This document shows positions 33,807-45,074 of a DNA stretch of 64,000 nt, piece after piece; positions within the stretch are counted from its first letter, which is position 1; each line of letters opens with the position of its first letter. A program made the translations under genes and the position numbers. The stretch spans positions 79,799,160 to 79,863,159 of the forward strand of contig JBANSL010000005.1 in assembly GCA_037127255.1 (NCBI GenBank), in the 5' to 3' direction. The DNA comes from Persicaria tinctoria (taxonomy: Eukaryota > Streptophyta > Magnoliopsida > Caryophyllales > Polygonaceae). The notes beneath the pieces were generated by a model. It did not search any database. It worked only from the letters and a program-made list of their open reading frames with translations, and was not told the origin of the DNA.

Positions 33807-34456
33807 AGGAAACAAAAACCTTCTTCAGCATCACAATCACCGGCTTACCCAAAATTTCTTTGTAGCTGTCATCGGCAGGGAAAGCATGTGCACTGCGCGC
33901 GAGATAGTCGGTCACTGCATTCGATTTCCTGAAAATACGACGGATAGCTACATAAGAGAAAGACGAAGTATCTAAAAGAATATCAGATTGTAGGAGCTCG
34001 ATGTTCCAGGGGCATTTCCAGTCCCCTAACAGAGCCTTAACAACCAGAAGGTTATCGCCCTCGATCAGAAGGTTACGAATATTCAGCTGTTTAGCCCGTA
34101 TGATTCCCATTTTGAGGCCGAGGTTTTCAGCAAAGACTACCGAGATATTGATACAAGTGTCTCTGCCCATTGCAGCAACCCTGTCGCACCAGTCTCTGAT
34201 GACGAAACCGTAAGAAGCTGAAATACCCTATCTTACAGAACCGTCAAAATTAAGCTTGTAGCAGTCCATCGACAGTTTGTCCCATTGCCCCGAACGTAAC
34301 TGTCCCTTTCCCCTAGCCGGGGCCGAGGGAAGACGACGAACGGGGCCATACGCCTTAGGCGGCATAGTTGTCCCTGAAGATGACTCAGCCTCGAGGAGTT
34401 TCGACTGTTTCCAGCATTGGGTAAATGTTGTATAAAAAATTTCCATTTCAGTAATA
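33807..34456 (-). pseudogene. LINE RNase H domain
   Basis: KLNFDGSV (near 34250) is followed by a stop. Then come NLLIEGDNLLVVKALLGDW (near 34050) and a final segment ending AVTDYLARSAHAF (near 33905). This is the RNase H-like fold at the end of plant L1 ORF2. It is interrupted by stops and ends at 33807-33809. Confidence 0.75.
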
Positions 34457-34599
34457 GAAACCTTGGTCGTATGGTCAAAAGCAAGCTGGCTCCTGAAGAA
34501 CTAGATAGCCCACCAAGCACAAGCCAAAGGGCCGAAATATTTTTTACCTACCGCCAGCATGACTTGGATTAGGGGAAAAGTAGAGCCCGAGGAAACAGC

Positions 34600-35940
34600 T
34601 AGTTGTGCCAAGTTCGGGCAACGGATGCAGAGTTTCCGTAGGAGTGTAAAGGCAACCGGGCACTGGAGGAACATGTGATTGTCTTATTCGCTGGTGGTAT
34701 CACAAAAATGGCACCCAGATGGTACCACAACATGAGACTTTTGGAGTCGTTCCGAAGTCGGTAGACCGTTGCGAGAGATTTTCCAGAGAAAATGTCGAAC
34801 CTTAGGCGGAACATCCATGTCCCAGATCCAGCCACATTCGAACTCTTGCGAGCCTTTGTTAGATGAGAGCATAGTATTAGCCGAACTAGTCGAAAACCAC
34901 CCGTTAGTGCTCGGTCCCCAGTACATACGATTCTTCATAGGATTGTTTGGCAGGATGATGCCTAGGAGATGGTAGATATCCTCCAAAAAAGGATGTTGGT
35001 TAAACTTGAAATAAGAAAATTCTTGTTCCACTGTAGATTTTGGTCGATGAAATGGGAGACTTGTTGTTAAAGCCGAACCTTGAAAGGACATTAAAAAGGA
35101 AGGACCATTCGACCCGATCGTAAGCCTTTTCCATGTCCAGCTTCAGAGCAAGCAACCCCGACTTACCCTTTTAAGCCGGAAAGAGTGGAAAGCTTCATGG
35201 GCTATCAAGATGTTGTCTTGGATGGCCCGACCTTTCGTAAAAGCCTCCTGTAAGGGATGTATCAAGTTTTCAAAGATCTTGGTTAGCTTGGTTGTAATCA
35301 CCTTTACTATAATCTTATAAATGGTGGAGCACAAACTAATAAGACGATAGTGGTTTACTGTTGTCGGGTCATCTCTTTTCGGTAGTAGCGTTATGAAAGT
35401 ATGGTTTGTTTGCCTTAAAAGCATTCCGCTGGAGAAAAAAGCTTTGACAGCTTTCGTGACCGAAGGGCCAACTATCTTCCAGAACTTCTGGTAGAACCCT
35501 GCCGAGAACCCATCAGGGCCCATCGCCTTATCCGGGCACATAGAGAAAACATCAGCTTTAATTTATGCGTTAGAAACCGGGGTTGTGAGCATGTCGTTAT
35601 CATCCTGTGTGACTAGTGAGGGGATAACCCCTAAGTCCCTAGTTGTGTCCAGATCGGTCCTCGTGGAGGAGCGAAAGCGGGATTTGAAATCTTTTTCAAA
35701 TTCTTGTTGGATAATGTGAAAATCAGCAACGACTTCTCCGCCTGGAAGGGTGATGGATTTGATAATTTTTCTACCCCTCTTGGAGGAGGCGATTTTGTGA
35801 AAATATCCAGAGTTGGAATCGTTAAGCTTGACATGCTTAACCTTAGCCCTTTGGCTCCAGTATCTGCGATGGAAATCGAGCATCCTTTCTCGCTTGTTGA
35901 GCAGTTACTTTAATAACTTGATGTCATTGTTATTGAAGTT
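34600..35940 (-). pseudogene. LINE reverse transcriptase and zf-RVT remnant, motifs B-E missing
   Basis: The upstream linker RRYWSQRAKVKHVKL (35870-35820) leads to the RT start MGPDGFSAGFYQKFW and LLPKRDDPTTVNHYRLISL. Next come QEAFTKGRAIQDNIL and motif A, ALKLDMEKAYDRVEWSF (about 35140-35090, one frame change). Immediately afterwards comes zf-RVT text, GWIWDMDVPPKVRHFLWKI and CHFC (34840-34700). The stretch with the catalytic Y/FADD motif is absent, so an internal deletion of roughly 1 kb has removed the active site. Confidence 0.8.
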
Positions 35941-35945
35941 TGACA

Positions 35946-37780
35946 GAAGCTAATGTATAGCAATTGGCTAAACCGGCCAATTACTAAAACAAAAAACGCG
36001 ATCTTGCTTATGCTCTTGTATTTTTTCTTGGGGCTGAACTCGTAACTAATTAGACTTCGTAAGTAGGCCGACCAACACTGAACACTTTGAAAGAACTCGG
36101 ATGTGCGAGAGGGACCTCCACTCCCACACTCAAAATCACGCTTCCGGTAACACGTAATGACGGGGGAATTGCTAATTAACAAGTTTGTAAATTAATTGAA
36201 TCAGCCGCCATGCACTTCAATTGCCAATTGAACATACTGGACTCGGCCGACGGTGAATGGGACTAGTGCCCAGGGACGTCACTCCCACAAAGTAATTTGA
36301 ACGTGATGATGGTAGCAAGTGGTGGATGACGTAAATGGAACTCTCAAACTCAAAATCAAGTTGAATCGGAATCGGTAATAAGGGGAATAAGTAACGAATT
36401 TCAATAAAAGTAGTGAGAGGTTTTGGATTGATAATCGAACAACCCTTTAATCTATAAAGGTTTCTTCAATTCTGTATTCAATCTGTTTAATTCAAAAGGA
36501 AATACAATGTTTAAATAGGTAAATAACTAGGGTTTGGTTGACTTCCTTAGAGATTAAGGATTGCTTTACCAAACTATATCCTAACTAAATAAAACTTAAT
36601 CTAAAATCCTAATATAGAAAATAATAAAATATGATAATTAGGAAAGCCTAAAGGATAGACTCTCCTAACCATCTTATTTAACCAAACTAAGAAATACTAA
36701 AATAAGCAATTCTATAATTAGACTCCAACTAACATAGGAGTTACTAAAAATAGAATATATATAAAAAATAAGAAATATAAATAATAAAATAATTAACGTC
36801 ATTTCTTTAACGACTCCCAATGCGGAGCCTTCTTCTTCCGCTTGAGGATGACATCATTCTCCTCCATTTGAAATCGACTCGTTCTCGAGTCGTCGCCTGG
36901 ATCAAGATCGTTGTTTGACCCACAGAAGGCCATCTTGACCTGCATCATTCTCCCCCTCTTATCTTCGATTCGTCCTCGAATCGAGTCGGCGATGATCAGC
37001 GAGGAAGGAGCAGTAATCTTCAAAGAAGATGATGGAGGAATGGGTGGAATAGGTGCCAGGAGAATTCGAGGTATAGGAACCCCAAAAACAACACCTTCAT
37101 GCGCGATCGTTGAACGGACTTGATCGTCAATAAGAATAGGATCAATGACCACACAAATCTCAGCAACTGGAAGTTCATGAACATGCCCAAGAGGTACAAT
37201 CGCTAACTCTTGAGACACGTCATCAAGTACCTCATCCTCGTCAATGGAATCAACATGCTCGTCCTGTAGAACACTGTCGCAGTCTGCTTGCAACACAAAT
37301 TCGGAGGCCTTTCCGGGGGATTCTTGGAGTGTGTGACCCACCGTTGGAAAGTTCGTCGAGTCAGCTTCGCAACAAGACTGAGTTGACTCAATTCCAAGGT
37401 CGGAGTCAACGGGAATCTGCGAAACAAAATCAGTGCGATGTGCTGAATCCGTGGCAACGATTTCAACAGAAGGCTCCTTCACGCCCTTTTTGAACTTGGC
37501 CATCAATTCCTCCACGGCCTCTTTGCATATAGCCGTTATTTTGGCATCTAGGTTGGCTTGACGTCGGCAATCTGATAAGTCCTCCTTCAAACCCTTCCTG
37601 AATTCGGCCCATAAGGCGGAAAGGCGGAAAGGTCGCCCGCAGCATCCGTCACCACCACTGTTGCCGTTGCTGCTGCTGCCTTGCCGTCGCTGTTTCCTTG
37701 GTTGCTTTTTACTTAGTTTTATTTACTTGTTTTTCTTTTCTTTCACAATAGTTCAAGTCTTTATTGTAATTAGTTGTAAA
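35946..37780 (-). mobile_element. LTR-retrotransposon fragment inside the LINE
   Basis: A minus-strand ORF (37590-36799, 263 aa, extendable upstream to about 37700) ends SRTSRFQMEENDVILKRKKK. This resembles the pol tail of the CRM-like element at 52.8-64 kb (NSFQVGEDDVIL). A purine tract lies just before TGATGTCATCCTCAAG (36856-36841), which looks like an LTR start, so the ORF would run into the LTR. The likely LTR (36856 to about 35946) is AT-rich. PBS, 5' LTR and pol domains were not found. Boundaries are approximate. Confidence 0.5.
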
Positions 37781-37787
37781 CATCGAG

Positions 37788-38322
37788 ATTATCAAGAATA
37801 TTGCAAGATCGGGCCATCAAACAGTTTGGGGTTCTTGATTCCGAGCCCACAGGCGAAGGATCGGGTATTCCAAACGCATCAGCAGATGTCGTTAAAATCT
37901 CCCATAACACAGTATGGTATAAGTAAGCTTTGTATATATAAGGCGATAGCTTCCCAAAAAGGGTTTTTCCTGGCCTCATCAGGCGGGGCATAAATCACCA
38001 ACATGGAAAATGTTGAGTGAGATGTAAAGTCCGAGTAGTTAAAATGTATAAAACAGTTGTTAACCGAAACAAGATCAATAGATCCTTGACTCGATGGTAA
38101 ATCTTTCCACATCAAACAGATTCCACCAGAAAATCCGGCAGCAGTGTCAAAAGCAATGTTAGTAAAGCTGCATTTCCGCCAACAAATATCGGACGACACC
38201 TTATCTGTTTTGGTTTCCCAAAGAGCTATTATATTAATATGATTATTCTTACATAAAATATCAATGTTAGTCCAGAAGTTCCTACTGCGAATACCGCAGG
38301 AATTCCAAGTGCATATATTCAT
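37788..38322 (-). pseudogene. LINE endonuclease domain (APE type), 5' part
   Basis: The ORF from 38322 starts MNICTWNSCGIRSRNFW. It holds the catalytic Glu in IALWETKTD and the Asp/Asn pair in VMGDFNDI before a stop at 37879. Homology continues out of frame for a short way. The rest of the endonuclease is lost at the junction with the LTR fragment near 37780. Confidence 0.82.
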
Positions 38323-39286
38323 GGGAAACTTATTTTTGTGTTCGTTGGTTCAAATATCTGTTGGTTTTGGGTTAAACGATAACATATGAAAGAGTACGGA
38401 GCCGAACTCCACACGATGATTACTGACCAGCCTTTAGCTGGGCATAAGAAGAGGGCAACTCGTAGCCGAGCCAAAAGCCTGGGATATAGCGGTGAGCTAA
38501 ATGAGATTAACAATCTCAAATCGAAACGGATTGTTCCCGAATTGATGTAGTATGACAATACAGAACGGGATGGTTGAACAATCCAACCAAGGTAACCTAT
38601 AGATTGTGAATAAAAGTACGAGAGTAAAGTTCAATTGATGTCGATCAGGACCAATGTTATTACACAAATTAAGTTAACAAGTTGCCGGTAGCAAACTTTA
38701 TTTTGTCCATAATATGTGTTTTGGGATTGTGAATCCAAATTAGTACAACTCCAAGCAAGAGGCAAGTAGCACACCCAGAAGCAGCTCATCGAGCAGCAGC
38801 AGCAGAGACGAAGACAACCTCGAGGAGTCCCACGTCAAACCAGAAGAGGAAAGCCCGACAGCAACAACAGCCACTCACCTGAAGCTGAGGAACTACGGCA
38901 CCGTCGATCAGCCAGAAAGCCCCACCGCTGCACACCAGACCTGCACAACCAACAAGCCAAAAGCAGGGACAAGCACGAAGGGGGAGATCCATAAACACAC
39001 AGGCCAAAGGCCATAAACGAAAAGATAATAATGTGAATATCATTAGATGGGGTGCAAAAGCAAACAAGCTCCACCCAAGGCATAGCAACACAGCATAAGT
39101 AAGTAAGATAAGTGCAAAGAAAACCCATGAAAGGGTTAGGCAAGCAGGCAACACGCCACACAAAGGAGCAAGAGGGGCGCAACCTGGAAAAGTAACAAAA
39201 GCCAAAAGACGGGTAGTAAGACCGACCGACATATACGAACCAAAAACACCCGTCTCGGATATCAAAAGTATGGTGTATCATCATAA
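38323..39286 (-). other. LINE spacer between ORF1 and ORF2
   Basis: About 960 bp without domain homology. The Cys/Leu-rich ORFs at 38786-39284 look like chance frames in GC-richer sequence. Confidence 0.5.
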
Positions 39287-40763
39287 TTAGTTTTTACGCT
39301 TCTTCGGGTGGGATGATGCAGAGGCATCCAAGGTGTTGTTGTCGGGCTGCTTCCCGTCAGTGCCCCGATCACTCGAGGAACGGAGACCCAACTTTTTGAA
39401 TTTCCGAATCTGAGAGCTCGAAGGGCCAGAGTTCTGGATACCGTAAGACTGATCAGAGGAGATAATCGGATGGAAACCCGGAGGCACCGAAGGAATAGCC
39501 GGCGCATCCACCTCCATAGCTGGGTTCACAGTGTCTTGGGGAGTTGCAACAGCCGGGGAAGCAAACGGAACAGCAACCACCTTGGCCTCCTTGCACGAAC
39601 CAAGGGTTTCGTTATCAGACGCGGGGAGCCTTCCGTCAGCCCCAGTCGGCATTGCCTTAACCGGAGAAGGAACGACATCATTCGGAGAGATAGCGACCTT
39701 AGTCGACAAAGACCGAGAATCAGGCACAAAGTTAACAGAAACCGTCTTCATACCCGACATATAGGGCTTATGGCTGGTCTTGGCATTGGAGGTCTCATCT
39801 TTCTTGGACACTCGAGTCCACCCCACCTCCTCGGAATCAACCCGAGGAAGAGGGGAGTCCCAAATGACAACCTCGTTAAAAGGTTTGGCGGGGACGATAC
39901 GATCCGGACAATCATCATAGACATGATCAACATCTCCACAGTAGCCACACCCTGAGTGGAAATCCTCGTAGTACATACGAAGAGCAAGAGGCTTCCCATC
40001 CTCACCGAGGACAGAGACGCACCCACAAAGCTTATTAAACTCAACATTGGCGCAGAACCTGGTATAATCTAGTCTCACCCGCTGATGGGAGAGCTTATCG
40101 AGGCGAATAAGAGAGCCACCATTGAATTCCTTAAGAATCTCAGAGAAGCCATCAGTACACATGTATTCAATATGAAGTTTGGGAATTCTTACCCAGATAT
40201 TTAGGTGAGTGACAAACGCCGTGAGCGGATCGAAAGTTGGGTACCACTTCTGGAGAACAAGAATCTGTCCAAACAGATGGTATGGGCGCTCTACCTACAC
40301 ACGCTTAAGGTCAACAGGAGCCGAAAACCGGGCATCGAACCACCCGTCCTCACGCTCAACAAGCTCGTAAGGACCCACACATCGGCGCCATTCTGCCCTG
40401 ATCTTGGCTTTGACAGCAGTGAAGTCAGTATACCCACCAAATAGAGTGCACAACAGGATGTGCTGGTTTGTAGCAATGCCTTTTTTTCCGGATATCAGCC
40501 AAGCGAGCAAAGTAACTAGAGCGATCGATGTTGGCCAGTTGGGGTTGTGCTGAAGCCCCAATAATAGGAGCCTCAACATCCACCATCTTAGCTTTTCCTT
40601 TGGCCGCAGCCGACAGAGGGAGAGAAGCAGTTGCAGTAGCAGTAGCCGGAGTCATAGTGACAACAGGCTCTGCCTGAACTGGGATACCGGAGGCCGGCTC
40701 CCCAGAAGAGCCAGGAGGAGCTTGTGCTTCAGTTAACGCATCAAGAAAAGTTTTGGAAGCCAT
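39287..40763 (-). pseudogene. LINE ORF1 (nucleic-acid-binding protein with zinc knuckle)
   Basis: Three overlapping frames: MASKTFLDALTEAQAPPG from 40763, a DUF4283-like middle with AKIRAEWRRCVGPYELV (near 40380), and the main ORF 40162-39287. That ORF contains LDKLSHQRVRLDYTRFC and the CCHC knuckle CGYCGDVDHVYDDC. The tail is basic (HPKKRKN). At least two frame changes separate the pieces. Confidence 0.78.
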
Positions 40764-41414
40764 GATTGAGAGAACAGTAGTAACAATTGCACAAAGGATA
40801 GTAGGAGGAGATTATTTGCAAATGCTATTAGCATAAATGGCATGGTAAAGCCTTATATAACACACTTGCTTGTAGGCACATAGGGTACTCAATAGAGGAT
40901 TAAGGAGAGAGGAAAAACTTACAGAGCGTTTTAATTGCCGATTGGAAATGATCACAAAGAAGGCAAGAGAGAGACACTGATTGCCCGAAACCACAGAGCA
41001 AACAGGAGGGAGAGACCCCAGCAAACACCCACGCCCCAGGGAGACGCGACAGCTGCCGTCCGGCCAGACCAGACCGATCCCATCCCTCATTAAGGCCCCG
41101 GAAAAGAGCCTACCAAACCACTTGAGTGGCGGATCTTGCCAATAGGGGCACGAATCAGAGGGATCCACCTCCCCATAAAGCACCTTTCGCAGGTTGAGGG
41201 AGGAGGAGGATTTGGGGGGGCTATTTCTGGTCAAATGATTCGCCAAGATTGGAGCAAGTGGAGACGAGGCGGGGCCAGAGGGGGTTTTGCCTGGATCGGC
41301 CGCCGGCGGTTGCAGTGGAGCGGAGCGGCTGGCGCCATGGCCGGTGGTGGGCGGCTGGAAGGCCTTGTGTGAAGGAGGAAAGGGGCGCGTCACGGCGCAT
41401 ACTATTGGGCTCAT
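40764..41414 (-). other. Presumed LINE 5' UTR
   Basis: GC-rich sequence upstream of ORF1, with a 200-aa minus-strand frame starting at 41414 that has no domain signature. Assigned to the LINE because base composition changes abruptly to AT-rich at about 41420. Confidence 0.4.
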
Positions 41415-41589
41415 TTAGGGTTTTTCTAAGGGTTTATAACTAGTTTTGAACGTTACTTTTCACTAATTTTCTTCCGGCACTGATGCGAATATTAAAAATT
41501 ACTGCTATTTGAAAATATAAGTCCATTTTTTTATAAGGATTTAAAAATTATACTTCATCCCATTGGAAATGTAAGGCGTTTAATTGTTA

Positions 41590-41755
41590 TACACATAGTT
41601 TAAGGAGCTAAAAGTTATATAAAATATTAATTTCTTTAATTAAATTTTTTTACATTATAATACTTAATATATTTTATTAAGTATTATAATGTAAAAAAAT
41701 TTAATTAAAGAAGTTAATATTATATATAATTTTTAGTTCCTTAAGTACGTGCTCA
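41590..41755. mobile_element. AT-rich hairpin, probable degraded Stowaway-type MITE
   Basis: The two halves around 41672 are nearly perfect reverse complements, including TTTCTTTAATTAAA/TTTAATTAAAGAA and TACTTAATA/TATTAAGTA. The outer ends (CTTCATCCCATTGG at 41562) are only vaguely like Stowaway termini, and the right terminus is not visible. Confidence 0.5.
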
Positions 41756-41766
41756 CCATTGATGGA

Positions 41767-42393
41767 TGTTACGATCTAGCGTCGGAATCGACACCAGATT
41801 GAGTTTGCCGGAGAATTGAGCGGTCAGAGAAGAAATATGAGAGAGTTTGTAAGGGAAAGGAGAGAGATAAAGGGTAAGAAGGAATTGTTCGATTGAATGC
41901 CTATTTACAATTGCATTTGGTCTTTTAGAGCATCTCCAACGGCAAATAGAGAACAAAATAATAAAATCTCTAAAAAAATTTACACCACAACTCCAAGAAA
42001 TTCTCTATTATACAAATTGCTGCATTTATTATACACTATAATAGATGCATAAATTCATAATTTAATAAATAAAATTCAAATAACTTTATTAAATCAATAG
42101 ACAACAACCAATGAACAAATAGGTAGGCATTGAAAGGGGTGAATGCATTAAATTTTACAGATTCTAACAATTTATCTAAATTTAGAGATTTTTCACTCTC
42201 TCTATCAATTTCTCTATTTTAGAGATGAGTTTAGAGAAGCTGTTGAAGAGAAAAAATGACTTTTTTCTTTAAATTTTTTCATTTTCTCTATTTTAGAGAA
42301 GTTGTTGGGCTTGCTCTTATAAGGCCAATTCAATACATCATTCGGCCTACGGCCCAATCTCTAGGTAAGACCTAACCCTTTCTATCCATAACA
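41767..42393 (-). repeat. 3' LTR of the chromovirus, containing a MITE
   Basis: TGTTACGATC... to ...CCATAACA. Without the MITE and its duplicated TTA it is about 235 bp, matching the other LTR. Confidence 0.9.
41928..42316. mobile_element. PIF/Harbinger (Tourist-like) MITE in the LTR
   Basis: A 389-bp unit with ends GAGCATCTCCAAC and, read inward from the right, GAGCAAGCCCAAC. TTA is present on both sides (41925-41927 and 42317-42319). The intact LTR at 46852-47088 has a single TTA at this place (GGTCTTTTATAAGG), so it is a natural empty site. No coding capacity. Confidence 0.92.
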
Positions 42394-43061
42394 ATGTCTT
42401 ACTTTCTGATAGGCTTGTCCGCAAGCTTGGATGAAGTCTGGAAACTGCCGGAGGATATGACCGGCGGCCTCCCAACTGGTTGCTTCTTCTGGTGGTAAGT
42501 TTCTCCATTGCACCAGCGACTCCGTCACGGGCTCCCCATTTCGAAGGCGGCGCAGGCGGGTATCCAAAATAGCCTCCGAATAAGCCTCAATCTCACCCAT
42601 GCTCGATGTCGTAGGCAACGTCGGCGTTGATGTGGACCTGCAACCGACTCGCTTCTTCAATTGAGAGACGTGGAACACTGGGTGGATGCGAGATTGACTC
42701 GGTAGGTCCAATCGATAAGCCACTTGACCAATCCTCTCGATTACCTTGAAGTCTTGAACGGCCCGTAATACTTTGAGCTCAGCTTGAGGTTCCGATGGAG
42801 AGCTACGGAGGACTGGATGTATAGCTGTAATTTGAGGAAGACTCAATCACCGACTGCGAAATCACGCTTCGATCGTCTTTTATCAACTGCTTGCTTCATC
42901 CAGGATTGAGCTTGCTGCAGATGGAGATGTAATTGATCTGTCATGTGTTGTCTTTCCATCATCCATTCATCTACTGAAGTTGATTCCGGTGTTGTGCCTA
43001 ATGTCAAGTGATGGTTGGTGTTATACCACCATTCCGCCGAAGTCGTACATTGCAAATACAA
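42382..43061 (-). pseudogene. Chromovirus integrase C terminus and chromodomain
   Basis: KVIERIGQVAYRLDLP and HPVFHVSQLKKRVG belong to the region after the integrase core. ILDTRLRRLRNGEPV and LVQWRNLPPEEATSWE form a chromodomain of the type found in plant chromoviruses, which binds modified histone tails and steers integration. An upstream ORF (43061-42843) holds integrase C-terminal linker text. Breaks separate the two frames. Confidence 0.82.
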
Positions 43062-43187
43062 CTAAAGGCACTGATTCGATCTTTCCGTTTGCCCGTCTGA
43101 TTGGGGATGATATGTTGTTGACATGTGCAATGATGTGCCCATTGCATTGAAAAGCTCCTTCCAAAAATGGCTCACAAAAATCTTGTC

Positions 43188-43560
43188 TTAGTCTGATATA
43201 ATAGTTGTAGGCAGCCCATGGAGTTTATAAACATTGTCCATGAAGAGTTGAGCTACCATTGCAGCAGTAAAGGGGTGAGCTAAGGCAATGAAGTGGGCAT
43301 ACTTCGTGAATCTGTCCACCACGACCATAATCGTGTCTTTCCCTTTCGATTTAGGCAAGCCTTCAACCTTTACCCTGGGCAAGCTACTCTCTCAGTCTTG
43401 CATCGTTGACAAACCTCACATTTCTTGACCCATTGTTCCACCTTTCTCTTCATAGCAGGCTAATAAAACAAGGCTTTAAGTCGCAAATATGATGCATGAA
43501 TTCCCGAGTGACCACCCGTCAGTTCTGAATGGAGTGCCTGAAACAACTTGAATTGCAAAT
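43188..43560 (-). pseudogene. Chromovirus integrase core fragment
   Basis: VEGLPKSKGKDTIMVVVDRF and TKYAHFIALAHPFTA are followed by LHGLPTTIISD, which carries the second catalytic Asp. The first Asp region and the zinc-binding part are degraded by frameshifts and stops. Confidence 0.75.
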
Positions 43561-43562
43561 CC

Positions 43563-45074
43563 TCATCTTCCCCAATGTAAAGCCGATTTTTGTACCTCGG
43601 TCAAGATACCCTGTGTAACAACATATTTCGAAGACTTATCAAGGACGGTTGCTGCTATCAATTCCTTCACCTTGGAATCCTTCTCATAGCTTGCAAGGAC
43701 CTCCTTCATCCATAACGGTTGAATAGCTACAACATTTGAATAGTGAGCCTTATCGTCTTCAAATCGTCTAGACAATGCATCAACTTCTTTATTCTCCTTG
43801 CCCTGCTTATACACGATAGAATAGGTGAGCCACATAAGCTTCCGAACTGCTTTGCGCTGCAAATGTGTAGTGAGTCGCTGCTCTGCTAGGTGTCTCAACG
43901 ACTGATGGTCAGTCCGGATGACAAATTCAGCCAACTCCAAGTTGTGGCGCCATTTGTCCACTGCTAGAAGAATCGCCAAGAGCTCTTCTTTGTATGTCGA
44001 TAAGAGCAAGTGCTGACCGTGGAGAGCCTTGATAATGTAAGACAATGGCCTCCCCTACTGCATCAAGACCGCCCCAATACCCGAGTCTGAAGCATCAGTC
44101 TCAAGCTCGAAGGGCAATGAAAAATCTGACAAAACCCAACACTGGTGGATTAGCCAAAATTACTTTCAATTGCTGGAAAGCCAACTTCGTTTTGTCATCC
44201 CATACAAAGGTATTCTTCTTGAGAAGCTCTGTTAAGGGCTTGCAGACCAAACCATACCCTCTGATGAATCGTTTGTAATACCCTGTCAAGCTAAGAAAAC
44301 CTATTACCCCTTTAACAGATTTTGGTACTCGCTAATCTAGCATATCATTGACTTTATTTGGATCAGTAGCTACACCATTAGCCGAAACCATATGACCTAA
44401 ATAGTCAACTTCCAACTGAGCAAAAGCACATGTGGACTTCTTGGTAAACAACTGATGGTGTCTCAGCACCTCTAATACACTCCTCATATGTTGTAAGTGC
44501 AATTCCATAGACTTACTATACACTAAAATGTCATCGAAGAACACCAAGACGAATTTTCGCAAAACTAAACACCTCATTCATCAACGATTGAAAAGTTGTC
44601 GGAACATTCATGAGGCCAAAAGGCATTACCTTAAACTCGTAATGACCATTGGTGGGTTTGAAAGGCTGTCTTTGCAATGTCTCCTTCAACCATTCGTACC
44701 TGGTAATACCCCGCACGAAGATCCAACTTAGAAAACACAGTAGCGCCACCTTAGCTCATCTAGTAAGTCTTTGATGTGCGGAATCAGAAACTTATCCTTG
44801 ATAGTGATATCATTTAGTTGGCGATAGTCAATGCAGAAACGCCATGTCCCAGCTTTCTTCTTAACAAGCAGTGTTGGAGATGCGAATGAACTCTGGCTAT
44901 GCCGAATAGTGCCCTGTTTAAGCATCTCAGCAACTTGCTTTTCGATCTTTGTCTTCTAGAAATATGGGTATATGTAAGGGCGAACGCATATTGGGGATGC
45001 CCCTTGTTTGAGAGAAATGTTGTGCTTGTGACCCTTGACTGGTGGTAAGCCTTTGGGTTCTTAAAAAATGTCAT
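43563..45074 (-). pseudogene. Chromovirus reverse transcriptase and RNase H
   Basis: [56 protein letters not shown], and the intact active site [12 protein letters not shown] (near 44530). The connection MTGYYKRFIRGYG follows. RNase H is HLLLSTYKEELLAILLAV and FVIRTDHQSLRHL (44045-43563). Several frame changes and internal losses interrupt it. Confidence 0.83.

Larger units (their letters stand above)
33801..41414 (-). mobile_element. L1-type LINE, broken and carrying an LTR-element fragment
   Basis: Minus-strand order matches plant L1 LINEs. An upstream region from about 41414 leads to ORF1 with a DUF4283-like part and a zinc knuckle (40763-39287). Then come a spacer, endonuclease (38322-37788), RT (35940-35070), zf-RVT (about 35070-34600) and RNase H (about 34450-33807). 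The endonuclease end is replaced by unrelated LTR sequence (35946-37780), and the RT lacks its C-terminal half. No poly(A) tail is obvious at the 3' end, which lies about 170 bp upstream of the PIGW start codon. No target duplication was found. Confidence 0.85.

Noticed and set aside
33668..33932. Plus-strand frames including MDPSQFTPRLITALRFF beside the PIGW start
   Set aside because: It reads like protein but ends in LINE sequence at about 33808, has no splice signal or family match I recognise, and overlaps the PIGW upstream region. It could be the first exon of a gene destroyed by the LINE, but support is too thin.
38786..39284. Cys- and Leu-rich minus-strand ORFs
   Set aside because: Two overlapping frames in the LINE spacer with no known motif; composition explains their length.
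39470..39955. 161-aa plus-strand ORF
   Set aside because: Antisense shadow of LINE ORF1; the minus strand carries the zinc knuckle and conserved text.
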